From contig NZ_BSOJ01000012.1 in assembly GCF_030160455.1 (NCBI RefSeq), forward strand, positions 186,001-250,000: DNA of 64,000 nucleotides. Reading direction: 5' to 3'. The stretch comes from Limnobacter litoralis. Lineage in GTDB: Bacteria; Pseudomonadota; Gammaproteobacteria; Burkholderiales; Burkholderiaceae_B. Below the pieces are notes generated by a model that had not been told where the DNA came from, did not search any database, and worked only from the letters and a program-made list of their open reading frames with translations. Numbering within the stretch: position 1 is the first letter of the stretch; each line of letters starts with the position of its first letter. The position numbers and the translations under genes are program-made. Below, in pieces: positions 17,683 to 29,236 of this stretch.

Positions 17683-19446
17683 TTAATGCCGTGTGTACAG
17701 ATAAAAGCGCTCGCGTCGGTCTGAATTTCGGTTGCCTGCCCAGATCAATTGCCAACCCAGCGGGTTGTCGGCTTCCAGAATGCTTTTGCTAACCAGATGC
17801 ACATCCGTGTCGTCCTGTAAAAGCAGAAACGTACAACGCTTGCTTTTTGCGTTGTGGTCGACGTTCACGAACTTGCGCAGGCTGTGATACTGCAACGTGG
17901 CTCTTTGAGCGAAACCCAGGTTGTAGTCTTCAATGCAGCTGATTTTGCCGTTGGTGTCTGGCGGCACAAAATCGGCGATGGCCTCACCCAGAGGCTGGAA
18001 GGTTTTGGCGTAGTTGATGCGTGGTATCCAGAGGGTCATCAACAAAAACCAGATCAGGGTAATGCCACCACTGGAGAGAATCATGGGACGCCACAGCGCC
18101 CTTGGACCGGCGCTGGTTCGCCAGATGATCAACCGGACCCATGCATAGCTGGCCAAAAGGGCCATTGCCAATTCAAGGCCAACCACACCCGGAATGTAGC
18201 CGGGTGAAAGGCGTTCGAAATTTCGAGCCAGTTGAGCGGGGTATCCAAACGTGGCCGCAGACCAACCCAACCAGACCAGCACAGCACCAAATGTGAAACA
18301 AATCACGGCAAACCAGTCGATCAGACTGGTCAGGCCGCGCCGCATGGTGGACAGGCCAAGCGCCGCCAAAACGGACAGTGGGGCCAACAGAGGGAAGTAG
18401 TTGGCTTCTTCCGAGGGGTTGGTGATGCAGACCACCAACACACCAGCGGCAGCTGCTGCAAAAGGTATCCGCAAAGCGGGTTCACGAAAGGCACCGCGAT
18501 AGCGCCAGACTGTCCAGGCTGACATGGGCAGAATGGGCCACAGAAACCAGGAGGCCGTTTTAACCGTGTTGATCAGGGTGTTTTTATCGAGCGACTTTTC
18601 GGGGTCTAGCAGTAAAAAGCGATTCGCATTCCAGTGGTTCCATCCGTCCCACCAAGCCTGCCCTTGCTGATTGGACAATAGCCAGAAAAACCAGAGGCCA
18701 AAGGCAACGCCAAACACCAGTGCCGCGCGCATCATGCGCCGCAACTGACCAAAGCGCAGCGAATTGTGGCTTGACGAATTGAGCATCAAGACCAATAGAA
18801 AAGGCAGTGCATGTGACCAGCCACGGGCAAAATAGGCGATTGCGAGTCCCCAGCCGATCATCCAGCCAGCGCCGATCGGGCGATCCAGAGAGCGCACATA
18901 GCCCAGCAACAGGATCGACAGGCCCGCCAGCTCTGGCAGTTCGGCCCCTTGCATGTGTGACCGAACCAACAGGCCAAGCGTTGCCAGTAAACACAATACG
19001 GAAGCGTCGGCGACGGACCTGGCGTAGTCCACACGTGTGGGTGCCGTGCCCAGAGGGTCCTCGGGCTGAAGTTCAACCCGTCTGGCCAACCGGTAAGCTG
19101 TATTCCAGATTGCCCAGCCCGCCAGAATCAACCAGACCGCGTTGCCAAGCCGCATGGCGTCATCAAGCCAGCGCCATGGCAGATTGACCAGCAGGGCCAA
19201 CTTTCCTAGTCCACCCGAGAGCCAGGCCCCCAGCAGACCCTCTTCAGTAAAAAGCCGGTCACCGATTTGGGAAAAGGACCAGTGCTGAATGCCGTGGGTC
19301 GCAAAATAGAAGCCTTGCCCGAAGCCGATGGCGTCATCGGGCTTCCAGGGCGCGCGGGCAAACAGCCCGGGCAGTATGTAGAGCAAAATGACGCCCCAGA
19401 GCAGTCGTCTGGACAGGCGTGTGTTGTTTGCAGCAGTAAGGGCCAT
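17683..19446 (-). CDS. ArnT-like polytopic membrane glycosyltransferase
   Basis: Large inner-membrane protein (587 aa) with about a dozen hydrophobic segments and a short C-terminal periplasmic tail. The N terminus RAPWKPDDAIGFGQGF resembles the PxxDE loop of ArnT/PMT-fold (GT39/GT83) enzymes, which transfer sugars from polyprenyl phosphate carriers. Here the acidic pair is DD. Lipid A or glycan modification is plausible but the acceptor is unknown. No aminoarabinose genes are nearby. It is separated from rpmE2 by a terminator and converges on orn. Confidence 0.65.
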   Translation of the reverse strand: MALTAANNTRLSRRLLWGVILLYILPGLFARAPWKPDDAIGFGQGFYFATHGIQHWSFSQIGDRLFTEEGLLGAWLSGGLGKLALLVNLPWRWLDDAMRLGNAVWLILAGWAIWNTAYRLARRVELQPEDPLGTAPTRVDYARSVADASVLCLLATLGLLVRSHMQGAELPELAGLSILLLGYVRSLDRPIGAGWMIGWGLAIAYFARGWSHALPFLLVLMLNSSSHNSLRFGQLRRMMRAALVFGVAFGLWFFWLLSNQQGQAWWDGWNHWNANRFLLLDPEKSLDKNTLINTVKTASWFLWPILPMSAWTVWRYRGAFREPALRIPFAAAAAGVLVVCITNPSEEANYFPLLAPLSVLAALGLSTMRRGLTSLIDWFAVICFTFGAVLVWLGWSAATFGYPAQLARNFERLSPGYIPGVVGLELAMALLASYAWVRLIIWRTSAGPRALWRPMILSSGGITLIWFLLMTLWIPRINYAKTFQPLGEAIADFVPPDTNGKISCIEDYNLGFAQRATLQYHSLRKFVNVDHNAKSKRCTFLLLQDDTDVHLVSKSILEADNPLGWQLIWAGNRNSDRRERFYLYTRH

Positions 19447-19462
19447 GTGAGGTCAATCAATA

Positions 19463-19498
19463 AAAAAGGCAGCCAGAATACCTGTGCTGCCTTTTTTT
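19463..19498 (-). terminator. Rho-independent terminator after rpmE2 (bidirectional shape)
   Basis: A GGCAGC/GCTGCC stem flanked by A-runs on the left and T-runs on the right extends to 12 bp if the A/T flanks pair. On the minus strand it ends the rpmE2 transcript before the ArnT-like gene. Confidence 0.85.
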
Positions 19499-19532
19499 AT
19501 CACAGATTTGCCAGCGGCAAAGCTGAGAGGGC

Positions 19533-19784
19533 TTACTTCTTGAATCGATCGAAACGCTGACGGAACTTCTCAACGCGACCGGCGGTGTCCAGAATCTTGT
19601 TCTGCGCGCCAGTGTAGAAGGGGTGTGACTCTGAAGACACGTCCAGCTTGATCAGGGGGTATTCCTTGCCTTCGTGTTCTGCAGTTTCACGGCTTGGTGC
19701 TGTGGAACGGCAAATGAATTTGAAGCCGTTGGACATGTCCATGAACAACACTTCGCGGTAGTTTGGGTGAATGCCTTCTTTCAT
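19533..19784 (-). CDS. rpmE2: Ribosomal protein bL31, type B
   Basis: Large-subunit protein located at the subunit interface. The 83-residue protein beginning [14 protein letters not shown], with SHPFYTGAQ and RFRQRF-like C-terminal residues, matches the type B form. Only one cysteine (FICRS) remains, so the zinc-binding CxxC of the type A form is absent. The ATG has AGGAG six bases upstream; a longer frame upstream lacks support. Confidence 0.96.
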   Translation of the reverse strand: MKEGIHPNYREVLFMDMSNGFKFICRSTAPSRETAEHEGKEYPLIKLDVSSESHPFYTGAQNKILDTAGRVEKFRQRFDRFKK

Positions 19785-20079
19785 CGATTTCTCCTGGTGC
19801 AGCCAATCAGGTAGCGGGTTTGCGCAATCACGCAATGCCCCAATGCGTTATGCCTTTGTGTTGTTTCGCCTTTGAAAACAACCGGCACCTGAACACTTGC
19901 GGGTTTGTAAAATAGCCGTAGATGATATCAGGATTCTCGTTTTAAAGGCAATTTTTTCTTTGAAATCATGCCAGATGTGGTTTCGCCCCTCAACGGGTGA
20001 GCGCTACAAAGGGTGAGTACACCACCGTGTCGTTTGCGCATACTGAAACGGTTTACTCAACTGATTGGCAGGAAACGAC

Positions 20080-21747
20080 ATGAAAGTATCATTGACGCTC
20101 GTGCAGAAAATATTGGCAATCTGCGGGCTGTGTGGCATTGCATTGGGGGTATCGCTGGGGGTGGTTTATGGCCGAATCCAGGCCGTTCAGTCAATCAAGA
20201 CACAGTCGATCGACAAAATGAATCAGGAAAACCAAGTGATTCTGGACATTTTGCTGGCCAACCATGAAACGAGTCGAATGGCTGCAGGCTTCAAGGATGT
20301 GCTGTTGCGTGGCACAGTAGAAGCCGACGCCACAAAACACACCGGGGAATTCAACGCGCATCGGGCGACCGTGGTCAAATTGCTGGATGACATTGCCAGC
20401 CTGCCTTTGGTAAAGGGCAATGCCGAGAAGTTGAAGGAAATCCAGCAGTGGAAGGCCACCTTCATTGAGGTGGCCGACAAGTACGCCGCGCAGCTCGCCT
20501 TGCATCAAGTGGGTGATCCGCTTCAATATCAGGCGCTTGACCATGCGGTGCGGGGCATAGACAGGCCCGTGTACAAGATCGGTCTGTCGATACAAGACCA
20601 CTACATCAAAGAGCAGGCGGAAAGTGCGAAGGCGATGTCGTCAGATCTTGGTGACATGCTGAATGGTCTTTTTCTATTTCTTGCTGTGTCAATGGGGCTG
20701 ACATTGACCGTGTTGGTGGGTGCTTTGCTGTGGTATGCCCGCGGTTTGAAGTCTTCGCTGGGCGCCGAGCCTGGAGAACTGGCGGCAGCGGCCGATCAAA
20801 TTGCCCAAGGGGAATTGAATACCCTGACTCTGCAACGCCACCAGCCATCGCAGGGCAGCCTTGCGCATGCCTTCGAATCCATGCGTTTGAATCTTGTCAA
20901 GCTGGTCGGTTCCATGCAACAGAAGGCGGATGGCCTGCAACGCGCCGTGGACAACATCAAACATCAGCTTGACGCTGTTGAAGAGGGCGCTTCAAGGCAG
21001 GCCGAGGCCAATAGCTCAATGGCAGCAAGCATCGAGGAAATGGGTGCCTCCGTCAGCCAGCTCAATGACTTGTCGGGTAACACCTACAAGGCGGCGGATG
21101 AATCCAGTCAATCCACAGTGAAAGGCTTGTCCATCGTCAGTTCAACCGCAGACAACATGGAAATTACCGCTCGGGGTGCTGACCAGTTGAGCCAGCGCAT
21201 CCATCAACTGGGTCAGCAATCCGAGAACATCAACCGAATTATCCAGGTGATTGAGGAAATCGCTGAGCAGACCAACTTGCTCGCTTTGAATGCGGCCATC
21301 GAGGCTGCTCGCGCCGGCGAACAGGGTCGTGGCTTTGCCGTCGTCGCCGATGAGGTTCGCCTGCTTGCGGAGCGGACCACCAAATCCACCTCAGAGATTG
21401 AAAGCATGGTTGCAAACATTCAACAAGGCACACGCGAAGCCGTGCAGGAAATGAGCCAATGGACCGAGCGAACCAAGGAGGGGCTTGAAAAAGTCAATGA
21501 GGCGAAAGGCTTGATTCAGGGGCTCAATACGAGGGCAGGGGATGTCAAGTCACTCAGTTCAGAAGTGAACAGTTCCTTGGGCGAGCAATCTGCTGTGGCT
21601 CAGCAGTTGTCTGAAAATGTGGAAAGATTGGCCGCCCAGGCGGAGGAAAACGCCCATTGCGTTCAAGGCATACGCAGCACACTGGAAGAGCTGCTTGCGG
21701 TGTCGTCAGCCTTGGGCAAAGAGGCCTCGGCCTTCCGACTGGCTTAG
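20080..21747 (+). CDS. Methyl-accepting chemotaxis protein
   Basis: Chemoreceptor of 555 residues. It has a transmembrane helix near residues 7-30, a periplasmic sensing domain of about 150 residues, a second helix ([20 protein letters not shown]), a HAMP linker, and a long cytoplasmic coiled coil with the highly conserved tip [19 protein letters not shown]. The sensing domain looks helical, with no ligand motif I recognise. The C terminus lacks a CheR-tethering pentapeptide. The ATG at 20080 follows AGGAAA; a TTG 15 bases upstream is a weaker choice. It stands alone, with no che genes nearby. Confidence 0.93.
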   Translation: MKVSLTLVQKILAICGLCGIALGVSLGVVYGRIQAVQSIKTQSIDKMNQENQVILDILLANHETSRMAAGFKDVLLRGTVEADATKHTGEFNAHRATVVKLLDDIASLPLVKGNAEKLKEIQQWKATFIEVADKYAAQLALHQVGDPLQYQALDHAVRGIDRPVYKIGLSIQDHYIKEQAESAKAMSSDLGDMLNGLFLFLAVSMGLTLTVLVGALLWYARGLKSSLGAEPGELAAAADQIAQGELNTLTLQRHQPSQGSLAHAFESMRLNLVKLVGSMQQKADGLQRAVDNIKHQLDAVEEGASRQAEANSSMAASIEEMGASVSQLNDLSGNTYKAADESSQSTVKGLSIVSSTADNMEITARGADQLSQRIHQLGQQSENINRIIQVIEEIAEQTNLLALNAAIEAARAGEQGRGFAVVADEVRLLAERTTKSTSEIESMVANIQQGTREAVQEMSQWTERTKEGLEKVNEAKGLIQGLNTRAGDVKSLSSEVNSSLGEQSAVAQQLSENVERLAAQAEENAHCVQGIRSTLEELLAVSSALGKEASAFRLA

Positions 21748-21765
21748 GCGAAGGCGATTTCAACA

Positions 21766-21791
21766 AAAAAGGGCCCCGAGAGGCCCTTTTT
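21766..21791. terminator. Bidirectional terminator between the chemoreceptor gene and groL
   Basis: GGGCC (21771-21775) pairs with GGCCC (21782-21786), flanked by a run of A on the left and T on the right. It serves the two convergent genes. Confidence 0.88.
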
Positions 21792-21814
21792 CAATGGCGA
21801 AGCCGGTCTGGCAA

Positions 21815-23470
<1,656 letters not shown>

Positions 23471-23496
23471 TCAATTCCTCTTAAGTATCTGTTCGA

Positions 23497-23787
23497 TTAG
23501 CCTTCGATCACGCCCATGATGTCTTCTTCACGCATCACGAGCACTTCCTGACCGTCCACCTTGATGGACTGGCCTGCGTACTTGCCAAACAAGACGCGCT
23601 GACCGACTTTGACGTCCATCGGAATGATTTTTCCGCTGTCGTCGCGCTTGCCTGGGCCAACAGCCAGAATTTCGCCTTGGTCCGGCTTTTCGGCTGCGCT
23701 GTCAGGAATCACGATGCCAGAGGATGTCTTGCGCTCACTTTCAAGACGCTTCACGATCACGCGATCATGCAACGGACGAATGTTCAT
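23497..23787 (-). CDS. groS: Co-chaperonin GroES (10 kDa)
   Basis: Lid of the GroEL chamber. The start at 23787 gives the standard 96-residue protein [18 protein letters not shown], with AGGAG eight bases upstream. A GTG nine bases further upstream would sit on the ribosome binding site and is rejected. The mobile loop [14 protein letters not shown] is intact. First gene of the operon. Confidence 0.99.
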   Translation of the reverse strand: MNIRPLHDRVIVKRLESERKTSSGIVIPDSAAEKPDQGEILAVGPGKRDDSGKIIPMDVKVGQRVLFGKYAGQSIKVDGQEVLVMREEDIMGVIEG

Positions 23788-23847
23788 GGATTTCACTCCT
23801 AAGTAATTGTGTGTGAATGCTTTTGTTGGATACTGACCAGCAAGTTG

Positions 23848-23874
23848 TTAGCACTCGCTGTCATCGAGTGCTAA
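23848..23874. promoter_or_regulatory. CIRCE operator (HrcA binding site) of groESL
   Basis: A perfect inverted repeat: TTAGCACTC, nine-base spacer, GAGTGCTAA. This is the full CIRCE consensus bound by the heat-labile repressor HrcA. It begins at the -10 element of the groES promoter, where bound HrcA would block initiation. Confidence 0.97.
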
Positions 23875-23902
23875 TAATAGGGACGCCATCCTGTGTTTTC
23901 AA
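23874..23902 (-). promoter_or_regulatory. groESL promoter, sigma70-like with sigma32-like features
   Basis: Reading the minus strand, TTGAAA (23902-23897) is followed after exactly 17 bases by TATTAT (23879-23874). The same DNA contains CTTGAAA, 14 bases, then CCCTATTA, close to the sigma32 consensus CTTGAAA-N14-CCCCATNT. Dual use by housekeeping and heat-shock sigma factors is inferred. Confidence 0.75.
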
Positions 23903-23921
23903 GGGGTAGTGTCAAAATTTT

Positions 23922-24941
23922 TCAGAGATTTTTACGACATTGCGTGGCGGTCAGTCCGGTCCAGCGTTTGAAGGCCTGCGAAAAACTTGAAAGGTCGGAA
24001 AATCCCAGGGTTTCTCCAATTTCAGCCATGGTGATTGACTTGTTCTGAAGCATTTCCAGCGCCATCTCGCGTCGGGTTGCAGCGCAGATGTCCCGGTAGC
24101 TGGTGCCTTCTTCCGACAAGCGTCTTCGGAATGTGCGTTCCGACAAGTGAAGCATGCGGGCCATGGTCGGTAGGTCGGGGCATCCGACACCGGGCACTCT
24201 GAGGTATTGGCGAACGCGTTCACTCGTTGTTGCCGTTTGTAGCCGCCTTTGAATCAGTTCAGTGCAAAGTTGCTCGCACATGGCCACCGTCATCGGGTTG
24301 GCTTGCGGAAGTGGGTAATCCAGAAGGGTCGAAGACATTAAGATTTGATTGCGTGCGCATCCAAATGTCAGCGGGTATTCAGGCCATTCAGGCTGGTGTT
24401 TTTGCGGGTAGTCGTCAAAAGCCAGTTTGCGGGTGCGAAATTCGATTCGTTCTATTCCTTCGGCTTTGGCGGTCAATTCATGCAACAGATTCAGCGCTGC
24501 TGCCATGTCCCTTTCAATCAAAAACTGAGTCAGCACCGGGTCAAGTTCAGGTTCGCCAAAGGTCAGCGTGCCCCCGTTGGCGTTTTCGCTGAATCCGATG
24601 AGGGAAAACGCGAAAGTCAGCTGAATGAACCGCAGCGCCAGTTTAACGGCGTCTTTCAGCGTGGCGCTGCTAATCAATCCGTAGCCCCACAAGCCAAATG
24701 AAGACAAGTGGTAACAGCCCCCCACCTCAAAGCCAAGGCCGTTGTGTCCAAGTGCGCGAATCAGGTTTTGTACCACCCGCAATTCCTGACCGGCAGACAC
24801 CTCAAGGTGCATCAGTTCGAGTTGGCTGCTGCTGACGCCACTACCCGCCAGCATCTTGTCGGCTTCAAGTCCTTTCAGTTGTGCGAATTTGACGAGCACT
24901 GCAATGCTGGCCACGCTGCGCCTGAAATCCCAGAAGTGCAT
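23922..24941 (-). CDS. AraC-family transcriptional regulator
   Basis: DNA-binding regulator of 339 residues. The N-terminal ~200 residues match the arabinose-binding-like domain of the group that includes OruR/ArgR-type and hydrocarbon or carnitine regulators. The C-terminal ~100 residues hold two helix-turn-helix motifs (PTMARMLHLSERTFRRRLSE and ITMAEIGETLGFSDLSSFSQ) ending in FKRWTG. It is divergent from the GMC oxidoreductase operon and so is its likely activator; the inducer is unknown. No strong ribosome binding site precedes the ATG. Confidence 0.93.
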   Translation of the reverse strand: MHFWDFRRSVASIAVLVKFAQLKGLEADKMLAGSGVSSSQLELMHLEVSAGQELRVVQNLIRALGHNGLGFEVGGCYHLSSFGLWGYGLISSATLKDAVKLALRFIQLTFAFSLIGFSENANGGTLTFGEPELDPVLTQFLIERDMAAALNLLHELTAKAEGIERIEFRTRKLAFDDYPQKHQPEWPEYPLTFGCARNQILMSSTLLDYPLPQANPMTVAMCEQLCTELIQRRLQTATTSERVRQYLRVPGVGCPDLPTMARMLHLSERTFRRRLSEEGTSYRDICAATRREMALEMLQNKSITMAEIGETLGFSDLSSFSQAFKRWTGLTATQCRKNL

Positions 24942-25028
24942 TATGTGTTTGTGTAAATTGGCCTGTGTTGGCCTAAATTCTAAAGTGATTGTCCTTTTCT
25001 GTCATGGGTTTATTGCGCGGGTCTGCGA

Positions 25029-25034
25029 TATGAT
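25029..25034 (+). promoter_or_regulatory. Possible activator-dependent promoter of the GMC operon
   Basis: A TATGAT hexamer lies 61 bp before the oxidoreductase start, and no acceptable -35 hexamer is present at 16-18 bp. That pattern is common where an AraC-type activator recruits polymerase. The 153-bp gap has no clear long direct repeat that I can name as the operator. Confidence 0.35.
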
Positions 25035-25094
25035 GTTAACGAGTGTAAATAAAAACAAGATCGACACTGACCAATTCACAATGGAGACAAGACA

Positions 25095-26765
25095 ATGAGA
25101 CAAGTATTCGATTACGTCGTAGTGGGTGGTGGTTCCGGCGGGTGTGTGATGGCCGGGCGACTCAGTGAAGACCCGTCGGTCAGTGTCTGTGTGCTGGAGG
25201 CCGGTGGCGGCGGCAACAGTGCGATCATCAACACGCCGGCAGGCGCGGTCGCAATGCTGCCCACGAAGCTGAACAACTGGGCTTTTGAGACCACGCCGCA
25301 ATCGGGTTTGAATGGTCGCAAGGGTTATCAGCCCCGCGGTAAAGCGCTGGGTGGGTCGTCCGCAGTGAATGCCATGGTTTATATCCGCGGTCAAAAGCAG
25401 GATTACGACCATTGGGCCGCCCTGGGCAACGCTGGCTGGAGTTACGACGAGGTGTTGCCTTATTTCAAACTGTCCGAATCCAATGAGCGGATTCACAATG
25501 AGTACCACGGACAACACGGCCCTTTGAGTGTCAGTGACTTGCGTACCGACAATCCATTTCAGCAGGATTACCTGGCCGCCGCGCGAGAAGCGGGCTATCC
25601 CGTCACTGACGATTTCAACGGAGCTGACCAGGAAGGCGTGGGCATCTACCAGGTGACCCAAAAACACGGTGAACGCTGGAGTGCGGCGCGTGCCTATTTG
25701 TTGCCCCACATGGACAACCGCGAAAACCTGGTGGTTCACACCCATGCGCTTGTTCAAAAAATCGAGTTTCAAGGCAAGCGGGCTGTGGCCGTGGAAGTGG
25801 AAATAAAGGGGCAGACCCATCGCATCGAAGCCACGCGGGAAATTATTTTGGCGGCGGGCGCTTTCCAGACGCCTCAACTTTTGATGGTTTCGGGTGTGGG
25901 CGATTCTTCAGAGCTGGCCAGTCAGGGTATTGAGTGTCGCCATCATCTGCCCGGTGTGGGTAAAAATCTGCACGACCATCCCGATTTTATTTTTGGCTAC
26001 AAGACACGCAGTACAGACAACCTGGGCGTGTCATTGAAAGGCAGCGTTCGCATGATTCGCGAAATGCTGCGCTACAAGCGCGAAAGACGCGGCATGTTGA
26101 GCAGCAATTTTGCCGAAGGCGGCGGATTCCTGAAAACCGATCCGACTCTGGCTTCACCCGATGTTCAATTGCATTTCGTGATTGCCTTGGTGGATGATCA
26201 CGCCCGCAATTTCCACATGGGGCACGGTTTTTCTTGCCACGTGTGTCTGCTCCAACCGAAGAGTCGGGGTTCTGTCGGCATTCAGAGCAAATCCATGAAA
26301 GATGCGCCGGTCATCGACATCGGCTTTTATCAAAACCCTGAGGACCTTGAGGTCATGGTCAAGGGTTACAAACTGACTCAAAAGTTGATGCAGGCCCCCT
26401 CACTGGCCAAGCACGTGGTGGAAGATTCGTTCACCGCCAACGTCAAAACAGACGACGACATTCGTGAAATTCTGCGCAATCGCACAGACACGGTTTACCA
26501 CCCCGTAGGCACCTGCAAAATGGGCAATGATGACATGGCGGTTGTGGATGCCCAACTCCGCGTGCGCGGTCTGGAAGGGCTTCGCATCGTGGATTGCTCG
26601 GTCATGCCGACCGTGCCCAGCGGCAACACCAATGCGCCGATGATCATGATGGCTGAAAAAACAGTGGACATCATCCGCGGCTATTCACGCGTGGCTGCCG
26701 GCGCAGCCAACCCAACGAATGAGCAGCTTGAACAGGCTGAGCACCTGGCAGAGGTTTTGCCATGA
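25095..26765 (+). CDS. GMC-family FAD alcohol oxidoreductase
   Basis: Flavoenzyme of 556 residues that oxidises an alcohol to an aldehyde or ketone; closest in type to choline dehydrogenase and the aliphatic alcohol dehydrogenase AlkJ. Visible: FAD motif [18 protein letters not shown] signature 1 [18 protein letters not shown], signature 2 [15 protein letters not shown], and the C-terminal catalytic His in [10 protein letters not shown] with Asn in SGNTNAP. The ATG has GGAG nine bases upstream. The stop overlaps the following monooxygenase start by 4 bp, which points to joint action on one substrate. Substrate unknown. Confidence 0.92.
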   Translation: MRQVFDYVVVGGGSGGCVMAGRLSEDPSVSVCVLEAGGGGNSAIINTPAGAVAMLPTKLNNWAFETTPQSGLNGRKGYQPRGKALGGSSAVNAMVYIRGQKQDYDHWAALGNAGWSYDEVLPYFKLSESNERIHNEYHGQHGPLSVSDLRTDNPFQQDYLAAAREAGYPVTDDFNGADQEGVGIYQVTQKHGERWSAARAYLLPHMDNRENLVVHTHALVQKIEFQGKRAVAVEVEIKGQTHRIEATREIILAAGAFQTPQLLMVSGVGDSSELASQGIECRHHLPGVGKNLHDHPDFIFGYKTRSTDNLGVSLKGSVRMIREMLRYKRERRGMLSSNFAEGGGFLKTDPTLASPDVQLHFVIALVDDHARNFHMGHGFSCHVCLLQPKSRGSVGIQSKSMKDAPVIDIGFYQNPEDLEVMVKGYKLTQKLMQAPSLAKHVVEDSFTANVKTDDDIREILRNRTDTVYHPVGTCKMGNDDMAVVDAQLRVRGLEGLRIVDCSVMPTVPSGNTNAPMIMMAEKTVDIIRGYSRVAAGAANPTNEQLEQAEHLAEVLP

Positions 26766-29215
26766 CCCGGCAGGTCTATGAAGTCATCGTCATCGGCGGT
26801 GGCTTTGCAGGCCTCGGTTTGGCGATAGAACTCAAGAAACAGTACCGTCATAATTTTCTGGTGCTGGAGAAGGGTGGCGACGTGGGTGGCGTCTGGCGCG
26901 AAAACACCTATCCGGGTGCCGCCTGCGATGTGCCCTCGCACCTGTATTCTTTTTCCTATGAGTTGAACCCGAACTGGGCGCATGTGTTTGCCCGTCAACC
27001 CGAGATACTGCAGTATCAGCGACACTGTGCCGACAAATACGGGGTACGTGAACACTTTCGGTTTAACACCGAGGTGCAGGGGGCAGACTTCGACGAGGCT
27101 GAAAATCGATGGCAGGTGCACACTCGCGACGGTGAGGTTTTGTATTGTCGGGCTCTGGTGACTGCGATGGGGCAATTGAGTGCACCCAGCCTGCCAAATC
27201 TTCCGGGCATTGAGCGTTTTCAGGGGGACAGTTTTCACTCGGCGCGCTGGAATCACGATTGTGACCTGAAAGGCAAGCGAGTGGCCGTTGTCGGTACCGG
27301 GGCTTCCGCCATTCAGTTTGTACCGGCGATTGTAGATCAGGTGGACAAGCTGGTTTTGTTTCAGCGCAGTCCTTCGTACATCATGTCCAGGCCAGACAGG
27401 CCGCATACCCAGTTTGAAAAGGCAATGTGGTCGCGTTTCCCGGTGCTGATGAGGCTGCATCGCCTGCGCATTTATCTTCAGTACGAAAGTCGTGCATTGG
27501 CTTTTACCCGCTTTCGTGGCTTGATGAAATTCGCAGTGGAAAGACCGTTTAAGCGTTTGCTGGCCAAGTCCGTCAGTGACCCTCAGTTGCGCGAACAATT
27601 GGTGCCCAGCTATCCCGTGGGTTGCAAGCGCATTCTGTTGTCCAGCGACTATTTGACCGCGATGGCCAAGCCCAATTTGCAGTTGGTCACCGAATCGATC
27701 GCCGAGGTCTCGCCGTCGGGCATTCGAACCAAAGACGGCTCGGATTATCCGGTTGACGTGATTATTTACGGCACCGGTTTTGCCGCGACGCAATTCTTGA
27801 CCCCTTTGCGCATTCGCGGTCTGGACGGATTGGACCTGAATGCGGCTTGGTCGCAAGGGGCCAAGGCTCATCTGGGCATGTCGGTTCCCGGCTTTCCCAA
27901 TTTCTACATGTTGTATGGTCCCAACACCAACCTGGGTCACAATTCCATCATTTACATGTTGGAAAGCCAGATCAGGTACTTGACCCGCACCTTGGCGCGG
28001 CAGCGTGACACGCATGCCGACCGGGTGGAGGTGTCCGACTCTGTGTATCAGCGCTTTAACAAGTCCATACAGGCGGCGTTTTCCCACACCGTATGGAATG
28101 GGTGTAAAAGCTGGTATGTCGATGACAAGGGGCACAACAGCACGGGCTGGCCGGGGTTTACATTCACTTTTCGTGCATTGACCGCCCGTTCAAGCCTTCG
28201 AGAATTTCAATTCACGTCCGCGCGTCATCCACTGGTTCCTTCTGATTTGCCCGTCACCGTCCACGCGGCGGCTGACCCGCTCGACAACGCCTTGGCCGCC
28301 TTTTTCAGGGGTTTTTTGCGAGTTGCCTTTCGGGTGCCGGTGGGCAAGCCCTTTGGGGTTTGGGTGCAACGTGCGGTGGTTGGTTTGTTGTCACCCCTAA
28401 TGCCGGGTTGTTCTGGCGTGTTTCGTTACCGCGAAACACTGGCTGGCGTTCCGACGGGCATCACCGTACCCAGGGCAGGCGAGTCGGGCAAAGTCGTGTT
28501 GTATTTGCACGGGGGCGCCTATTGTCTTGGGTCGGCCTCCACACATCGCAGCATCACCTCGCGCCTGGCTGTGCACTCCGGTGCGGTGGTTTATACACCC
28601 AATTACAGGCTTGCACCTGAACATCCGTACCCGGCTCAAATAGAAGACGCGCTTGCCTGCTATCAGGCCTTGTTGGCCAAGGGCATTTCGCCTGCGCAAA
28701 TCACGGTGATGGGCGACTCGGCAGGGGGCGGTCTTGCAGTGGCACTTGCGCTTCAGCTGAAGGCGCTGGGCTTGCCACAGCCCGCTGGCTTGGGTTTGAT
28801 CTCCCCATTTGTCGATCCCGCCATGTCGGGTGAAAGCCTGCGCACCAAAGCCAACGAAGACCCGATGGTTCGACAGGGGTGGCTTGAGCAGGGCGCGGCT
28901 TGGCTGAAGGTGCCGCCTACCGCTCGATGTTTTTATCCCTTGGAGGAGAGCCTTGCTGGTTTGCCCCCCTTGTTCATTCAGGTTGGCGAACAGGAAATAC
29001 TGCTTTCCGATTCGCTCAGGCTGGCAGTCAAGGCCCGGCAGGACGGTGTGCCGTGCGAACTGAACTTGCACCAGCGCCGTTGGCATGTGTTTCATCTGCA
29101 GGCTTTTTACCTGTCGTCAGCGCGCAAGGCCATCCAGTCTCTGGCGATATTCGTTACTTATTCAAACAAAAACAAGCAGTACCAGGAAGAAACGGTCTGG
29201 AAAAAGGCCGCATGA
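26762..29215 (+). CDS. Fusion of Baeyer-Villiger-type flavin monooxygenase and alpha/beta-hydrolase
   Basis: An 817-residue, two-enzyme protein. Residues 1 to about 490 are a flavin monooxygenase: FAD motif GGGFAG (12-17), the Baeyer-Villiger-type fingerprint FQGDSFHSARWN (153-164; FxGxxxHxxxW intact, last residue Asn rather than Pro/Asp) and the NADPH motif GTGASA (178-183). Residues from about 550 are a hormone-sensitive-lipase-type esterase with oxyanion HGGA (583-586), nucleophile Ser653 in GDSAGG, likely Asp750 and His775. The monooxygenase would insert oxygen next to a carbonyl and the hydrolase would open the ester formed. AlmA-like long-chain alkane hydroxylation is an alternative for the first half. 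No frameshift joins the halves. Confidence 0.9.
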   Translation: MTRQVYEVIVIGGGFAGLGLAIELKKQYRHNFLVLEKGGDVGGVWRENTYPGAACDVPSHLYSFSYELNPNWAHVFARQPEILQYQRHCADKYGVREHFRFNTEVQGADFDEAENRWQVHTRDGEVLYCRALVTAMGQLSAPSLPNLPGIERFQGDSFHSARWNHDCDLKGKRVAVVGTGASAIQFVPAIVDQVDKLVLFQRSPSYIMSRPDRPHTQFEKAMWSRFPVLMRLHRLRIYLQYESRALAFTRFRGLMKFAVERPFKRLLAKSVSDPQLREQLVPSYPVGCKRILLSSDYLTAMAKPNLQLVTESIAEVSPSGIRTKDGSDYPVDVIIYGTGFAATQFLTPLRIRGLDGLDLNAAWSQGAKAHLGMSVPGFPNFYMLYGPNTNLGHNSIIYMLESQIRYLTRTLARQRDTHADRVEVSDSVYQRFNKSIQAAFSHTVWNGCKSWYVDDKGHNSTGWPGFTFTFRALTARSSLREFQFTSARHPLVPSDLPVTVHAAADPLDNALAAFFRGFLRVAFRVPVGKPFGVWVQRAVVGLLSPLMPGCSGVFRYRETLAGVPTGITVPRAGESGKVVLYLHGGAYCLGSASTHRSITSRLAVHSGAVVYTPNYRLAPEHPYPAQIEDALACYQALLAKGISPAQITVMGDSAGGGLAVALALQLKALGLPQPAGLGLISPFVDPAMSGESLRTKANEDPMVRQGWLEQGAAWLKVPPTARCFYPLEESLAGLPPLFIQVGEQEILLSDSLRLAVKARQDGVPCELNLHQRRWHVFHLQAFYLSSARKAIQSLAIFVTYSNKNKQYQEETVWKKAA

Positions 29216-29236
29216 CAAAACCACTAGGAGGATGAC

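Noticed and set aside
26681-28135. 484-codon minus-strand open frame opposite the monooxygenase gene
   Set aside because: Long only because of codon bias on the coding strand. The plus strand carries all flavoenzyme motifs.
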